A DNA stretch of 64,000 bases, from positions 412,845-476,844 of the forward strand of contig NZ_JACSCH020000001.1 in the NCBI RefSeq assembly GCF_014451325.2, written 5' to 3'. Source of the DNA: Streptomyces sp. CB02980. Lineage in GTDB: Bacteria; Actinomycetota; Actinomycetes; Streptomycetales; Streptomycetaceae. This document shows positions 16,210 to 25,255 of this stretch, piece by piece. The notes under the pieces were generated by a model. It saw only the letters and a list, made by a program, of their open reading frames with translations, made no database searches and was not told where the DNA came from. The number at the start of each line of letters is the position of its first letter. The stretch's first letter is position 1. A program made the position numbers and the translations under genes.

Positions 16210-18246
16210 ATGACCGACAGCAACGTCACCGCCCCTTCCTCGGTGGACGGGCCTTCGCCCTCCGAGCAGTTGCTCTTCGGCGGCGAGCTCACCTACGACT
16301 ACGGCTGGGGCAGCCACGACGGGGCCTGGCTGAAGCTCGGACTGCGGCAGATGGGCGGCGCGCTGCCACGACAGGTCGCGGTCGCGATCCGGCTGGCGCG
16401 CGAGGCCGACCAGCGGGCGTTCGTCACGGTCGCCGTCTGCGAGATCGCCCGCGGGATCGCGCAGGCCGTCTCCCTGATCGCGGTCAACTCCCTCCTGGTC
16501 GAACTGCTCGCGTCCGGGGACATCACCGGAAGGCTCCGCGCCGCGCTGCCGTCGCTCGCCCTGGTCGCCGTGCTGGCGGTGATCGGCTCGGCGTGCAAGT
16601 CGGCCTCGGCCGCTGCGACCGGCATTCTGGAGCCGAAGGCCCAGAGGGTGGCGACCGAGCGCTATCTCGGGCTCGTGGCGAAGGTGGAGCTGGAGGCGAT
16701 CGAGGACGACGCCTTCCACAAGCTGATGGACTCCGCGCAGTGGGGCGCCGACGCGGCCCGGCGGATGGTCGGCTACTGCACCGCCGTGGTCACCTCCGCG
16801 ATCTCCCTGATCGCCGCCGCCGGCGTTCTCGCGGTGCTGCACTGGACACTCCTGCCGCTGCTGGCGTTCATGGCGCTCCCCAGCGCATGGGGCTCGCTCA
16901 CCATGGCCAGGCATCGGTACGTCAGCTGGCACCGCTTCGTCCAGCACGTCCGGGCCGCCAAACTGATCAGCCAGCTCCTGATCAACCCACAGGCGGCGGC
17001 CGAGATCCGTGTCCATGACGTGGCTCCCTTCCTCCTCACGCACTTCCGGGAGATGGCGCAGACGAGCGAGCGCGAGCAGACCCGGCTCGCCTGGACCGGC
17101 GCGCGCACCCATGTACTGGCGGACTCGGCCCGCGGGCTCGCGACCGTCGCCACCTACGGAGTCCTCGGACTGCTGCTGTGGAACGGACGCATGGACCTCG
17201 CGGTGGCCGGCACGGCGGTACTGGCGATCCGCGCCGGCTCGGCCAGCATCACCGACCTCGTCCTCCGTGTCACGGACGTGCAGGAGGAGGCGCTGTTCGT
17301 CGCCGATCTGGAGACACTGTGCACGGAGGCCGTCCGGCGCGCCATCCCCACCGGCGGGCGCGACCTGCCCGAGGACGTGGACGAGGTTCGCTTCGAGCAG
17401 GTCACCTTCACCTACCCCGGCAAGGACAAGCCGTCCCTGTGCGAGGTCGACCTGGTCATCCCCCGAGGCAAGACCGTCGCCCTCGTCGGCAGCAACGGCG
17501 CCGGCAAGTCGACCCTGATCAGTCTGCTCAGCGGCGCCCGGCTCCCCGACAGCGGAAGAGTCCTGTGGGGCGGGGTGAGCACCGCGGAGGCCGACCGGGC
17601 GCAGGTCTTCGCGCGCGTGGCGATGGTCGCCCAGGACTTCTTCCGGTGGCCGTTCACCGCCCGCGTCAACATCGGCATCGGGCGCACGTCCGGTTCGATG
17701 GACGACGCGGCCGTCGAACCGGCCGCAGCGTACTCGGGGGCGGACAAGGTCATCACGGGACTCCCGCGTCGCTGGGACTCCCTGCTCGCCCGCGGCTACA
17801 AGGGCGGGCAGGAGATCTCCGGCGGCCAGTGGCAGAAGTTCGGCCTCGCCCGGGCCCGGCACCGCGACGGCGCCGTGCTCATCGTCGACGAGCCCACCAG
17901 CGCCCTGGACGCGGCCGCCGAGCAGCGGGTCTTCGACCAGATCCACCAGCTGGCCGACAAGGGGCAGACCACCGTGCTGATCACCCACCGCCTGGCCAGC
18001 GCCCGCCACGCCGATGTGATCTACGTGCTCGACGAGGGCCGGGTCGCCGAGCAGGGCACCTTCGCCGAGCTCATGGACCCGGCCACCGGCCCCGGGGCGT
18101 TCAGAGAGGCGTACGAGCTGCAGGCCCGCCAGTTCGTACAGCCGGCCGTTCCGACGCAGCCCGTACGGTCCACGGGGACGCCGAGTGCTCCGGGCGCCCC
18201 GGGCGCCCCACACGCCCCGGCGGGCACCGGGGAGGCCACCTCATGA
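16210..18246 (+). CDS. ABC exporter, fused membrane and ATPase domains
   Basis: A 678-aa half-transporter. Residues about 50-390 form a six-helix exporter membrane domain (ISLIAAAGVLAVLHWTLLPL and neighbours). Residues about 400-640 are the nucleotide-binding domain: Walker A VGSNGAGKST, signature ISGGQWQKF, Walker B VLIVDEPTSALD and H-loop ITHRL. The signature is SGGQ as usual. The C-terminus is a Pro/Ala-rich tail. The ATG at 16210 has GAGGTGG upstream. The gene overlaps the next tiny ORF (ATGA), so they form an operon. The exporter could handle the product of those small ORFs or an unrelated molecule. It works as a homodimer in the usual family model. Confidence 0.92.
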   Translation: MTDSNVTAPSSVDGPSPSEQLLFGGELTYDYGWGSHDGAWLKLGLRQMGGALPRQVAVAIRLAREADQRAFVTVAVCEIARGIAQAVSLIAVNSLLVELLASGDITGRLRAALPSLALVAVLAVIGSACKSASAAATGILEPKAQRVATERYLGLVAKVELEAIEDDAFHKLMDSAQWGADAARRMVGYCTAVVTSAISLIAAAGVLAVLHWTLLPLLAFMALPSAWGSLTMARHRYVSWHRFVQHVRAAKLISQLLINPQAAAEIRVHDVAPFLLTHFREMAQTSEREQTRLAWTGARTHVLADSARGLATVATYGVLGLLLWNGRMDLAVAGTAVLAIRAGSASITDLVLRVTDVQEEALFVADLETLCTEAVRRAIPTGGRDLPEDVDEVRFEQVTFTYPGKDKPSLCEVDLVIPRGKTVALVGSNGAGKSTLISLLSGARLPDSGRVLWGGVSTAEADRAQVFARVAMVAQDFFRWPFTARVNIGIGRTSGSMDDAAVEPAAAYSGADKVITGLPRRWDSLLARGYKGGQEISGGQWQKFGLARARHRDGAVLIVDEPTSALDAAAEQRVFDQIHQLADKGQTTVLITHRLASARHADVIYVLDEGRVAEQGTFAELMDPATGPGAFREAYELQARQFVQPAVPTQPVRSTGTPSAPGAPGAPHAPAGTGEATS

Positions 18247-18422
18247 CGCGCGTCCTCCAGACGGAGCTTTCCCTGGTGGCGCTCCTGCCCGCCCGCGACC
18301 TCGGCGTCCTCCCCGCCCCGGTGGAGGTGGACGCGGCGGGGGACGCCGGCCGCCCCTGCTCTCCCCCTGCTGCCCCTCCGGCCGCTACGGCCCCTCCGTC
18401 CCAGTTCCAGGCGAGGTTCTGA
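18243..18422 (+). CDS. Translationally coupled 59-aa peptide, possible RiPP-type precursor
   Basis: It starts at an ATGA overlap with the exporter stop and has strongly biased third positions, so it looks coded. It begins MTRVLQTELSLVALLPARDL and continues into a Pro/Ala-rich tail with one Cys (RPCSPPAAPP) and a terminal SQFQARF. There is no lanthipeptide-like Ser/Thr/Cys core and no known motif. A leader-plus-core peptide exported by the upstream ABC protein is an appealing idea, but no modifying enzyme is adjacent. It may instead be a non-functional relic. Confidence 0.45.
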   Translation: MTRVLQTELSLVALLPARDLGVLPAPVEVDAAGDAGRPCSPPAAPPAATAPPSQFQARF

Positions 18423-18425
18423 CAC

Positions 18426-18677
18426 ATGCCGCCTTCCATCTCCCCCGTACGTGATCTGGTCACCGCCTACCTCGCCAAGCACCCCCATGAGCACCCGGCC
18501 CTCGCCGGGCTGCTGGACCCGGGCAGACTCCCTTTCCTGACGATGGCCGCGCCGTCCGGCACCGTCCCGCACATCGTCGGCGTTCACCTCTACTCGACGC
18601 GGGACCCGTACCGGCAGCTCGGCCGCCTCGTACACACGTTGGCCCGCCGCGAGACGGAACGACGGAGGACTCCATGA
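18426..18677 (+). CDS. 83-aa protein of unknown function in exporter operon
   Basis: The gene begins three bases after the previous stop. Its N-terminus, VRDLVTAYLAKHPHEHPALAGLL, first 20 residues VRDLVTAYLAKHPHEHPALA, resembles the extension before the catalytic part of some Streptomyces NUDIX proteins. No NUDIX box follows; the protein ends with a basic helix (GRLVHTLARRETERRRTP). It could be a truncated NUDIX gene or an independent small protein. It ends in an ATGA overlap with a further open frame. Confidence 0.5.
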   Translation: MPPSISPVRDLVTAYLAKHPHEHPALAGLLDPGRLPFLTMAAPSGTVPHIVGVHLYSTRDPYRQLGRLVHTLARRETERRRTP

Positions 18678-18943
18678 CGGGCACGGACACCGGTCGCCGG
18701 ATCGCTCCACAGCTCGCGGTGGTACCGCCCTGCCGGGCGACCGGCGGTGGGAGGGCACCGCCCCTGCGGACGCGCTGGTGCCCCGCTCCGTGCCGCGGCC
18801 CCGAGGGTGGATCGACGACGGCTTCCGCCGCTTCCTCGGCATCGCCCTCTCCCCATCCGCACGTACACCAACGGCCCTTCCGATGTGCACCGAGCGAACC
18901 TCACGGACGCCCCGCCGGTCATCCAGCTGTGCCCCGAGCGTGG
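18674..18943 (+). pseudogene. Decayed frame at end of exporter operon
   Basis: An ATG at 18674 overlaps the previous stop and starts MTGTDTGRRIAPQLAVV, but the frame soon becomes Arg/Pro/Ser-rich. A second frame covering about 18720-18860 reads more like protein (GTALPGDRRWEGTAPADALV, PRGWIDDGFRRFLGI). A frameshift in a former gene is the simplest reading. I do not recognise the original protein. Confidence 0.25.
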
Positions 18944-18944
18944 C

Positions 18945-19778
18945 TCAGGCCACCCAGGCCGAGGTGGCCGTCTGGACCAGCGAGCCGTCCAGGTCCGCCA
19001 GCTTCGCACCGACGAACGTGCGTGCCGCGTCCGATGTCTGGATCCGGAAGGCCGGTCGATCGGTGGTGAGCGCCTCGGTGATCGCCTCTCCCACCGCCTC
19101 AGACGTCTGGGCGGCGGCGAAGGCGCCCCGGGTGCGGTGGAGGTAGTTCGCCAGCGCCGGACCGTAGACGCCGGCCTCCGCCGCCGCACCCTCCTGGATG
19201 CCCACGTTCGCGACGAACTCACTGGCCACCGCGCCGGGCTCGATCACCGCGACCGTGACACCGGCCGTGGCGGCGACCGGGGCCAGGCTCTCCATGAAGC
19301 CCTCGGCCGCGAACTTGGCAGCGCAGTACGCCTCGTTGAACGGCTGGCCGATCACGCCGCCGACGCTGGTGACGGTGAGCAGCCGCCCGCCGGTGGCGCG
19401 CAGGTGCGGCATGACGGCCTTGGTGACGGTGACCACGCCGAAGAAGTTGACCTCCATCACCTGGCGAACCTCGTCCACGGACTCGTTCTCGATGGTGCCG
19501 ACGTGCCCCGCGCCCGCGTTGTTGACCACGGCGTCCAGCCGGCCGTGGTCGGCGATCACTCCGGCGACGCACTCCTCGACCGAGGCGGCGTCGGTGACGT
19601 CCAGGCGGCGGATGTCCAGCTCGACCCCGGCCACCTCTGCCGCCTTGCGCAACGCGCCGGCCCGGGCCGGGTCGCGCAGCGTGGCGACCGTGGTGAAGCC
19701 CGCGCGGGCGGCGGAGACGGCAGCGGCGAGGCCGATGCCGGAGGAGGTGCCGGTGATCAGGACGACCTTGTCGGACAT
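18945..19778 (-). CDS. SDR-family oxidoreductase
   Basis: A 277-aa classical short-chain dehydrogenase/reductase. The Rossmann motif TGTSSGIG is at residues 8-15, NNAGAGHVG near 85, and the catalytic Tyr151 and Lys155 in YCAAK. It catalyses an NAD(P)-linked alcohol/carbonyl interconversion; the substrate is unknown. The start at 19778 (MSDKVVLITG) has AGAGAGGG upstream, and an in-frame start 54 bases earlier is less likely. It is divergent from a MarR gene that is probably its repressor. Confidence 0.9.
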   Translation of the reverse strand: MSDKVVLITGTSSGIGLAAAVSAARAGFTTVATLRDPARAGALRKAAEVAGVELDIRRLDVTDAASVEECVAGVIADHGRLDAVVNNAGAGHVGTIENESVDEVRQVMEVNFFGVVTVTKAVMPHLRATGGRLLTVTSVGGVIGQPFNEAYCAAKFAAEGFMESLAPVAATAGVTVAVIEPGAVASEFVANVGIQEGAAAEAGVYGPALANYLHRTRGAFAAAQTSEAVGEAITEALTTDRPAFRIQTSDAARTFVGAKLADLDGSLVQTATSAWVA

Positions 19779-19848
19779 GGAGAACCCTCTCTGCGGTGGT
19801 GCCGGGTGGCGCCGGGCGGTGCTCAGTGGCACTCACGAGGACAATTAC

Positions 19849-19921
19849 TTATGAATCATCATTACAATACTCCATAACTATGAGCCCCGATATTTGCTAC
19901 TGTCAAGCACCTGGCTACAGT
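19849..19921. promoter_or_regulatory. SDR/MarR divergent control region with leaderless promoter
   Basis: This stretch is distinctly AT-rich. It carries an inverted repeat TTATG (19849-19853) and CATAA (19873-19877), a candidate MarR operator. For the MarR gene, TTGCTA (19894-19899), a 16-base spacer and TACAGT (19916-19921) form a plausible promoter. TACAGT ends seven bases before the ATG at 19929, so the mRNA is probably leaderless, which agrees with the lack of a ribosome-binding site. Confidence 0.5.
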
Positions 19922-19928
19922 GGACGGC

Positions 19929-20372
19929 ATGACCTTTCCCGCAGACGAGCTCGACGCGCGGGTGGTCGGCCTGTTCGCCGTCGTCAACCGCAGGTACGCG
20001 CGCGAGGCCGAGGCCGCCGCCACCGCGCAGGACCTGACCCCGCTCCAGGCCAAGGCGCTGCTGTACAGCGCCGAGCCGGTGCCGATGCGAGCGCTCGCCG
20101 AGCGGCTGCGCGCCGAGCCGTCCAACCTCACGGCACTGGTCGACCGGCTGGAGGAACGCGGCTTGGTCGAACGACGGTCGGGGGCCACGGACCGCCGGGT
20201 CAAGCTGGTCGCCGCCACCGAAGAGGGCCATCAGGCGATCGCCGAGCTGCGTACGGCCATGCCGTTCGCCACCGACCCGCTCGGAGCGCTCGACCGGGAG
20301 CAGCGCGAGACGCTCGGCCGACTGCTGGCACTGCTCGCCGACGAGCCGTGGCCGACCGACGCCACCCCGTAA
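19929..20372 (+). CDS. MarR-family transcriptional regulator
   Basis: A 147-aa winged-helix protein. DLTPLQAKALLYSAEPVPMR and LAERLRAEPSNLTALVDRLE (recognition helix) are followed by the wing SGATDRRVKLVAATEEG. MarR proteins bind as dimers and are released by small phenolic or oxidising ligands. The gene is divergent from the SDR gene with an AT-rich gap between, so autorepression and control of the SDR are likely. Confidence 0.9.
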   Translation: MTFPADELDARVVGLFAVVNRRYAREAEAAATAQDLTPLQAKALLYSAEPVPMRALAERLRAEPSNLTALVDRLEERGLVERRSGATDRRVKLVAATEEGHQAIAELRTAMPFATDPLGALDREQRETLGRLLALLADEPWPTDATP

Positions 20373-20554
20373 GCTCCCGGGCCGTGGCGGCCCGACCGGA
20401 GGAGTCTGCCGCCACCTCTCGACGGAGAACGGCGCACAGCACCCGCCGCCGAGCTCATCGGCGGCCGCCATCGACGACTGACGGGTCCGCGCGAACTCAC
20501 ACCCGCCTGGCAGACACGCGTCCTGGGACCTAGGCCGGGGCACAGCCGGGAAAG

Positions 20555-20560
20555 TATGAT
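20555..20560 (+). promoter_or_regulatory. Probable leaderless -10 box
   Basis: TATGAT at 20555-20560 ends six bases before the ATG at 20567, and no Shine-Dalgarno sequence is present. This is the spacing expected for a leaderless transcript. No clear -35 box is seen. Confidence 0.4.
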
Positions 20561-20566
20561 CAAGCG

Positions 20567-21103
20567 ATGTCCGACATGACAGAGACCACGCCCGGCTGGC
20601 TGAGCACGGACGAGCTGAACACGGCTCGGGCCCAGATGCCGATCCTGTACGTCGAGGCCGTACCCGTACGTGTGGACGACAGCGGCGAAGTCACCAGCAT
20701 CGGCCTGCTCCTGCGGATCGGCGCGGACGGAACCATCAGCCGCACCCTGGTCTCCGGCCGGGTCATGCACCACGAACGAGTCCGTGACGCACTCCTACGC
20801 CACCTGGAGAAAGACCTCGGCCCCGTGGCCCTGCCACGCGTCCCTCCCGCACTGCAGCCCTTCACCGTCGCCGAGTACTTCCCCACGGCCGGCATCACGC
20901 CGTACCACGACCCTCGCCAACACGCGGTCTCGCTGGCGTACATCGTGCCGGTGAGCGGCGACTGCCGCCCACGGCAGGACGCACTGGACCTCGTCTGGTT
21001 CAGCCCGCAGGAGGCGGCCTCCCCCGCCGTACAGAACGAGATGCCGGACGGCCGCGGGGCGCTGCTGAAGCAGGCCCTCGCGCACGTGGGGCACGTGTAC
21101 TGA
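20567..21103 (+). CDS. NUDIX-related DUF4916-type protein
   Basis: A 178-aa protein beginning MSDMTETTPGWLSTDELNTA. The fold order is NUDIX-like, with the late motif ALDLVWFSPQEAASPAVQNE. The canonical NUDIX box (GX5EX7REUXEEXGU) is not intact: where the box is expected, the sequence around VMHHERVRDALLRHLEKDLG lacks the REXXEE core. It therefore may not hydrolyse nucleotides. DUF4916/NUDIX-family annotations fit this pattern. The protein is cytoplasmic and stands alone between unrelated genes. Confidence 0.7.
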   Translation: MSDMTETTPGWLSTDELNTARAQMPILYVEAVPVRVDDSGEVTSIGLLLRIGADGTISRTLVSGRVMHHERVRDALLRHLEKDLGPVALPRVPPALQPFTVAEYFPTAGITPYHDPRQHAVSLAYIVPVSGDCRPRQDALDLVWFSPQEAASPAVQNEMPDGRGALLKQALAHVGHVY

Positions 21104-21393
21104 GAGTCGGGGCCAGGCCGAAGAAGACGGACGCCACGCTGCTGCCGCCCGGGAAGGGCAGCAGCAGCACGCGTACTCGCCGCCCCCGACGAACCACGCA
21201 CGGACGGGCCCACCGTCGGAAGTGACACCGTCACCGACACGCCCGCATCTCGGCCCAGCAGGCCCCCGCCGTGAACCGACCGGCCCCACAGGGAGCGCTC
21301 AGCCTCCGGTGACCACCGACCCCGAAGACACGTTCGATTGTCAGTGGTGGGTGAGACGGTAGGTACATCGAGTCGGAACGAGGGGGAGCCGTC

Positions 21394-22434
21394 ATGACGG
21401 GTAGCCAGAACTTCATCAACCACGTTGCTCTTGTGCTGGACGCCAGTTCGTCCATGTCGCACCTGAGCCGCAAGGTCATCGAGGTCGCCGACCAGCAGAT
21501 CGCGTACCTCGCCCGCCGATCGAAGGACCTGGACCAGGAGACCCGTGTCACGGTGTACGTCTTCGCCGACAAGGTGGAGTGCGTCATCTACGACAAGGAC
21601 GTGCTGCGCATGCCGTCGCTGAAGCAGCTGTACCGGGTGGGGGGAATGACGGCTCTGCTGGCGGCCGCACTGAAGTCCCAGCGGGAGCTCGCGCAGACGG
21701 CGCAGCTCTACGGCGACCACAGCTTCCTGACGTTCGTGCTCACCGACGGCCAGGAGAACGCGAGCCACCGCTGCCCGGATGCTCCGACCAAGGATCCGCG
21801 TGAACTGGTGAAGGCCGTGGCGGAGATGATCCGGACGCAGGACGACAACTGGACGCTGGCCGTCCTCGTGCCGGACCAGATGGGCAAGCACGAGGCCATG
21901 CAGGGCGGCTTCCCGAAGGACAACATCGCCATCTGGGACGCCACGAGCACGCAGGGTCTGGAGGAGGCCGGGCAGGTCATCCAGGAGGCCACCGAGAAGT
22001 TCATGGTGGGGCGCAGCAAGGGCATCCGGGGATCGCGGGCCGTGTTCTCCGTGGGGGCCGAGGCCGTGAACAAGGACACCGTCGAAGCGGCGGGCCTGAC
22101 CCCTGTGGATCCGTCGGAATACGAGCTGATCGCGGTGGCTCGCGATGCGGCGATCCGGGACTGGGTCGTCGAGAGCGGGCACGCCTACCGCACCGGTGGT
22201 GCGTTCTACCAGCTGAGCAAGTCGGAGAAGATCCAGGCGCGGAAGCAGATCGCGGTACTGGAGAAGAAGACGGACCGGGTGTACGCGGGGCCCGAGGCCC
22301 GGTCGTTGCTGGGCCTGCCGGACGTCGAGGTGCGCGTCAAGCCCGACCACAACGACGACTTCACGATCTTCGTGCAGAGCACCAGCGTGAACCGCAAGCT
22401 CGTACCGAACACCCGACTGCTGCTGATGCACTGA
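21394..22434 (+). CDS. von Willebrand factor A-domain protein
   Basis: A 346-aa protein. Its first about 190 residues form a VWA domain with an intact metal-adhesion site: DASSSM (DxSxS) near residue 16, Thr in GGMTALL and Asp in LTDGQEN. The C-terminal about 150 residues (EYELIAVARDAAIRDWVVES, GAFYQLSKSEKIQARKQIAV) contain no domain I know. There is no signal peptide, so it is an intracellular VWA protein, a type found in actinobacteria and their phages. GAGGGGGAG precedes the ATG. A strong hairpin follows the stop. Confidence 0.85.
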   Translation: MTGSQNFINHVALVLDASSSMSHLSRKVIEVADQQIAYLARRSKDLDQETRVTVYVFADKVECVIYDKDVLRMPSLKQLYRVGGMTALLAAALKSQRELAQTAQLYGDHSFLTFVLTDGQENASHRCPDAPTKDPRELVKAVAEMIRTQDDNWTLAVLVPDQMGKHEAMQGGFPKDNIAIWDATSTQGLEEAGQVIQEATEKFMVGRSKGIRGSRAVFSVGAEAVNKDTVEAAGLTPVDPSEYELIAVARDAAIRDWVVESGHAYRTGGAFYQLSKSEKIQARKQIAVLEKKTDRVYAGPEARSLLGLPDVEVRVKPDHNDDFTIFVQSTSVNRKLVPNTRLLLMH

Positions 22435-22442
22435 CGCCTTGT

Positions 22443-22466
22443 CCGGGGACCCGGTCGGGTCCCCGG
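22443..22466 (+). terminator. Hairpin after VWA gene
   Basis: CCGGGGACCCG (22443-22453), a two-base gap, and CGGGTCCCCGG (22456-22466) form a perfect 11-bp stem eight bases after the stop codon at 22434. It is a likely terminator, without a T-tract. Confidence 0.7.
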
Positions 22467-22697
22467 CACCCCGGACCTCACCGGGCCCGCCCGGGCCTCT
22501 GGTGGCACCGAGAACAGGCATGCGGCGTGGGCGAGTTCACCATCGCCGCCCCTGCCATCGCCTGCAACCGGGGTCTTGGGCACCGGTAGGGGGTAGGCAA
22601 GAGCTGTGAACGCTTCCGGTCCACTGCGCGGGATGGGCAGCCGCCGGATCCTATGCGCTCTCGGGATCCCGATGGGACGCTCTGAGATGATCACGTC

Positions 22698-23534
22698 ATG
22701 AGATCGAACACCGGCGGGCCGGCCTCCGTTGACGCACTCGACGTCGATATCCCTGCCCCAGGCGGTGGCCGGCTGCGAGCCGAACGCACCGGCAGCGGCA
22801 GCCCAGTCGTCCTGCTGCACGGAGCGGGGATGGACGCCCGCCTGTGGGACACGGTGGTTCCGGAGCTGGCCCGGCACCACGACGTCATCCGCTATGACGC
22901 CCGCGGCCTGGGACGTTCCAGCCTGCCGGACCGGCCGTTCGACGATGTCGAGGACCTGAGCGCCGTCCTTGACCACTTCGGCCTGGACCGTGCCGCCCTG
23001 GTCGGGCTGAGCATGGGCGGGGAGACGGCGCTGGACTTCACGCTCGCCCATCCCGGGCGGGTCGGCGCGCTCGCCCTCGTCGGTGCGTCGGTCAGCGGAC
23101 ACGACTGGCCGGCGGACCCGCAGTCCTCCGCCTACGCCACCGCCCGCCGACAGCGCGACGCGGGGGCCCTGGCCGCGCTGGAGCTCTCGATCTGGGCCGC
23201 GCTGGGCCGCACGGCCCCCGGCGGAGAGCTCGTCGAGGCGATGGTGGCGGACAACGCCGAACGCCGCATCGCCAGCGAACCCTTCCTCGCCCACTTCCCG
23301 GACCGCGCCGCCGAATCCCGCCTGGGCGAGATCGCCGTCCCGGTCCTGGTCGTCCACGGCGACCAGGACCACCCGGAGATCGCGGCCATCGCCGAACGCC
23401 TCGTCGCCGACCTACCCGACGCCCACGGCGTGACCGTCCCGGAGGCCGACCATTACCTGCCGCTCCGCAGTCCCGAACGGCTCGTAGAGCTGTTGCTTGC
23501 GCATCTGGCCCGACCTCGCCGAGCAGGCGAGTAG
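22698..23534 (+). CDS. Alpha/beta hydrolase
   Basis: A 278-aa protein of the alpha/beta-hydrolase fold. The oxyanion region is VVLLHGAGMDARLW, the nucleophile elbow GLSMGG (Ser near 102). The acid is probably the Asp in VLVVHGDQDHPE, and the catalytic His is in VPEADHYLPL. The pattern is that of general esterase or lactonase-type enzymes similar to 3-oxoadipate enol-lactonase. The substrate is unknown. The start ATG at 22698 lacks a strong ribosome-binding site. Confidence 0.9.
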   Translation: MRSNTGGPASVDALDVDIPAPGGGRLRAERTGSGSPVVLLHGAGMDARLWDTVVPELARHHDVIRYDARGLGRSSLPDRPFDDVEDLSAVLDHFGLDRAALVGLSMGGETALDFTLAHPGRVGALALVGASVSGHDWPADPQSSAYATARRQRDAGALAALELSIWAALGRTAPGGELVEAMVADNAERRIASEPFLAHFPDRAAESRLGEIAVPVLVVHGDQDHPEIAAIAERLVADLPDAHGVTVPEADHYLPLRSPERLVELLLAHLARPRRAGE

Positions 23535-23723
23535 GCCGAACCCCGGCCGACCGCACCCTGAGCAGCCCGAAGATCATTTACGGACAGCCCTCAGAGCAGG
23601 ATCGTCAAGGCCGTGGACGACGGGCTCGGCCCGTATCGGCCCCGCAAGCTGTCCGGGAGGTGCCTGCGAGGGAGTCCCGGGAGCGCGCTAGGCTGCCGAT
23701 CTTCGGCGAACGGGGGGCATGTC

Positions 23724-24509
23724 ATGTGGCAGCGGGGCATACGGATGGTTGTGCTGGGCGCGGTCCTGGTGGTCCTCGCCGGCTGCGGTTCCGAGACGGT
23801 GGAGACCGTGGAGGAGGCGACAGGCGCGGACACCGCCTGGACGCTCGCCGCACCGATCCGCATCGACGGTGTCCGTACCGCCGACGGCGGCCGGTCCCTG
23901 GTGGTCGACGCCGAAGTGCCCGACGGCGCACGTGACTGCGTGCGCGGCCTGAGCGGTGAACTCGACACTGTCGAGCGCGGCACCGTATACGTGCGGGTCA
24001 CCTACGAGACCCGTTCCCTGGACCGGGCCGCCGGCTGCACCGGGACGCAGCGGGTCGAAGCGACGGTGAAGCTGGGAGAGCCGCTGAGCTCCCGCAGGGT
24101 CATGGTGAACAGCCGGGACGTGTACACCCCCGCCGGTGCCACCCCGCCGGCCCTGCGGCACTGCGGTGAGAACGGCTGCGACCCCACGCCCCCGCGCTGC
24201 ACCTCGCCCTCGTACCGGCAGGCGGTCAACGACACGGACATCCCCGAGCACACGAGTTGGGAGGAACGCGGCTGCGACGACACGTGGCTGGTTCTCGACC
24301 TGTCGACCCGGATGGGGCCGGTGTGCGGTGAATCCGCCGACGGCTGCTCCTCCTCAAGTGTCTCCCAGCGCTGGTTCTACCGGGCCGAGCCCTCGGGCTG
24401 GCGGCCGGTCACCACGAACGGCGATGCGGGTTGCGCGGGCATCCACAAAGTCCTGCCGGAGCTGCCCGAACGCCTCTGCGCGTCACTGCCTCGGCTCGAC
24501 CGCGACTGA
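23724..24509 (+). CDS. Secreted lipoprotein of unknown function
   Basis: A 261-aa protein with a lipoprotein signal (MWQRGIRMVVLGAVLVVLAG, then Cys) at about residues 1-21. The mature part is rich in Cys (at least ten, for example RHCGENGCDPTPPRCTS and ADGCSSSS), which suggests several disulfides on the cell surface. No family is recognised. The ATG at 23724 is the first that leaves an intact signal peptide. Confidence 0.75.
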   Translation: MWQRGIRMVVLGAVLVVLAGCGSETVETVEEATGADTAWTLAAPIRIDGVRTADGGRSLVVDAEVPDGARDCVRGLSGELDTVERGTVYVRVTYETRSLDRAAGCTGTQRVEATVKLGEPLSSRRVMVNSRDVYTPAGATPPALRHCGENGCDPTPPRCTSPSYRQAVNDTDIPEHTSWEERGCDDTWLVLDLSTRMGPVCGESADGCSSSSVSQRWFYRAEPSGWRPVTTNGDAGCAGIHKVLPELPERLCASLPRLDRD

Positions 24510-24598
24510 TCCGCCGAACACGCTGCTCTCGGGACGAGTGGGACCTGCTGACGAGCGTCGCCAGGCCTTCCTCGGCACCTCGACGGCAGCAGCCCTCG

Positions 24599-25246
24599 TC
24601 ATCCGGCGGGCCAGAACGCCTGGAACAGCATCTCCACCTGCCGCGCCACGTGCTCCGGGTCGAACCTCTGCGGGTCGGTGAGCGCCGTGCGGCCGAAGTG
24701 CTCGGCGCAGGCGACGAAGGCGTGGGCAAGGATCTGAGGGTCGAGCTCGGAGCGGCCCCGGTCGGCCAGGACGGCGGTGGTCCAGTCGGCGACCCGATGG
24801 CGGAACCGCTCCCGGTCCGCCTCGACGCGGTCGCGGACGACCGCGGGCATGTCCCCCGGTGTCAACAGGATCAGCCGCCAGGTGGCGGGGGCGGTGCGGA
24901 GCATCGCGGACATCCGCCGCACGGTCTCGGCGGCGAACGCGGCCGGCTCCCGTGGGTCCGCCCCTTCAGGAAGGGTCTCAAGGAGCTGCCGGAAGGCGCG
25001 GGCCTGCTCTCGGTCGAGCAGGGCGCCCAGCAGGTCGCCCAGGTTCTCGAAGACGCCGTAGACCACCGACCGTGCGACGTCGGCCCGCTTCGCGATCGCG
25101 TCGATGGAGACCCCGGCGTATCCGTCACTGACGATCACGGCCAGCGCCGCGTCGAGGAGTTGCTCGCGGCGTTCCGCGAGCGGGACGCGCGGGGCGTAGG
25201 GGCGTCGCTTGCGCGGCGTGGGTTCCGAAGCGGTGGAGGCAGACAC
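24599..25246 (-). CDS. TetR-family transcriptional regulator
   Basis: A 215-aa regulator starting at GTG 25246. After a basic arm, the HTH spans about 25-70 (EQLLDAALAVIVSDGYAGVS, IDAIAKRADVARSVVYGVFE), followed by a helical ligand domain. It is divergent from the MpaB-type oxygenase gene, and two tandem 20-bp palindromes lie directly before its start. Autorepression plus repression of the oxygenase is the clear inference. Confidence 0.9.
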   Translation of the reverse strand: MSASTASEPTPRKRRPYAPRVPLAERREQLLDAALAVIVSDGYAGVSIDAIAKRADVARSVVYGVFENLGDLLGALLDREQARAFRQLLETLPEGADPREPAAFAAETVRRMSAMLRTAPATWRLILLTPGDMPAVVRDRVEADRERFRHRVADWTTAVLADRGRSELDPQILAHAFVACAEHFGRTALTDPQRFDPEHVARQVEMLFQAFWPAG

Positions 25247-25255
25247 CTTGGCAGT

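Noticed and set aside
16001..16213. Possible small gene before the exporter (70 codons)
   Set aside because: Pro/Arg-rich with poor codon bias and no ribosome-binding site.
15997..18213. A 738-codon open frame opposite the ABC exporter
   Set aside because: All exporter motifs are on the plus strand; this frame has no known domain.
18243..18422. Lanthipeptide or thiopeptide precursor
   Set aside because: The peptide has only one Cys and few Ser/Thr, and no dehydratase or cyclase gene is adjacent. Only an unspecific RiPP-type possibility is kept.
20567..21103. Active NUDIX hydrolase
   Set aside because: The fold pattern fits, but the catalytic NUDIX box is not intact, so the entry is labelled NUDIX-related only.
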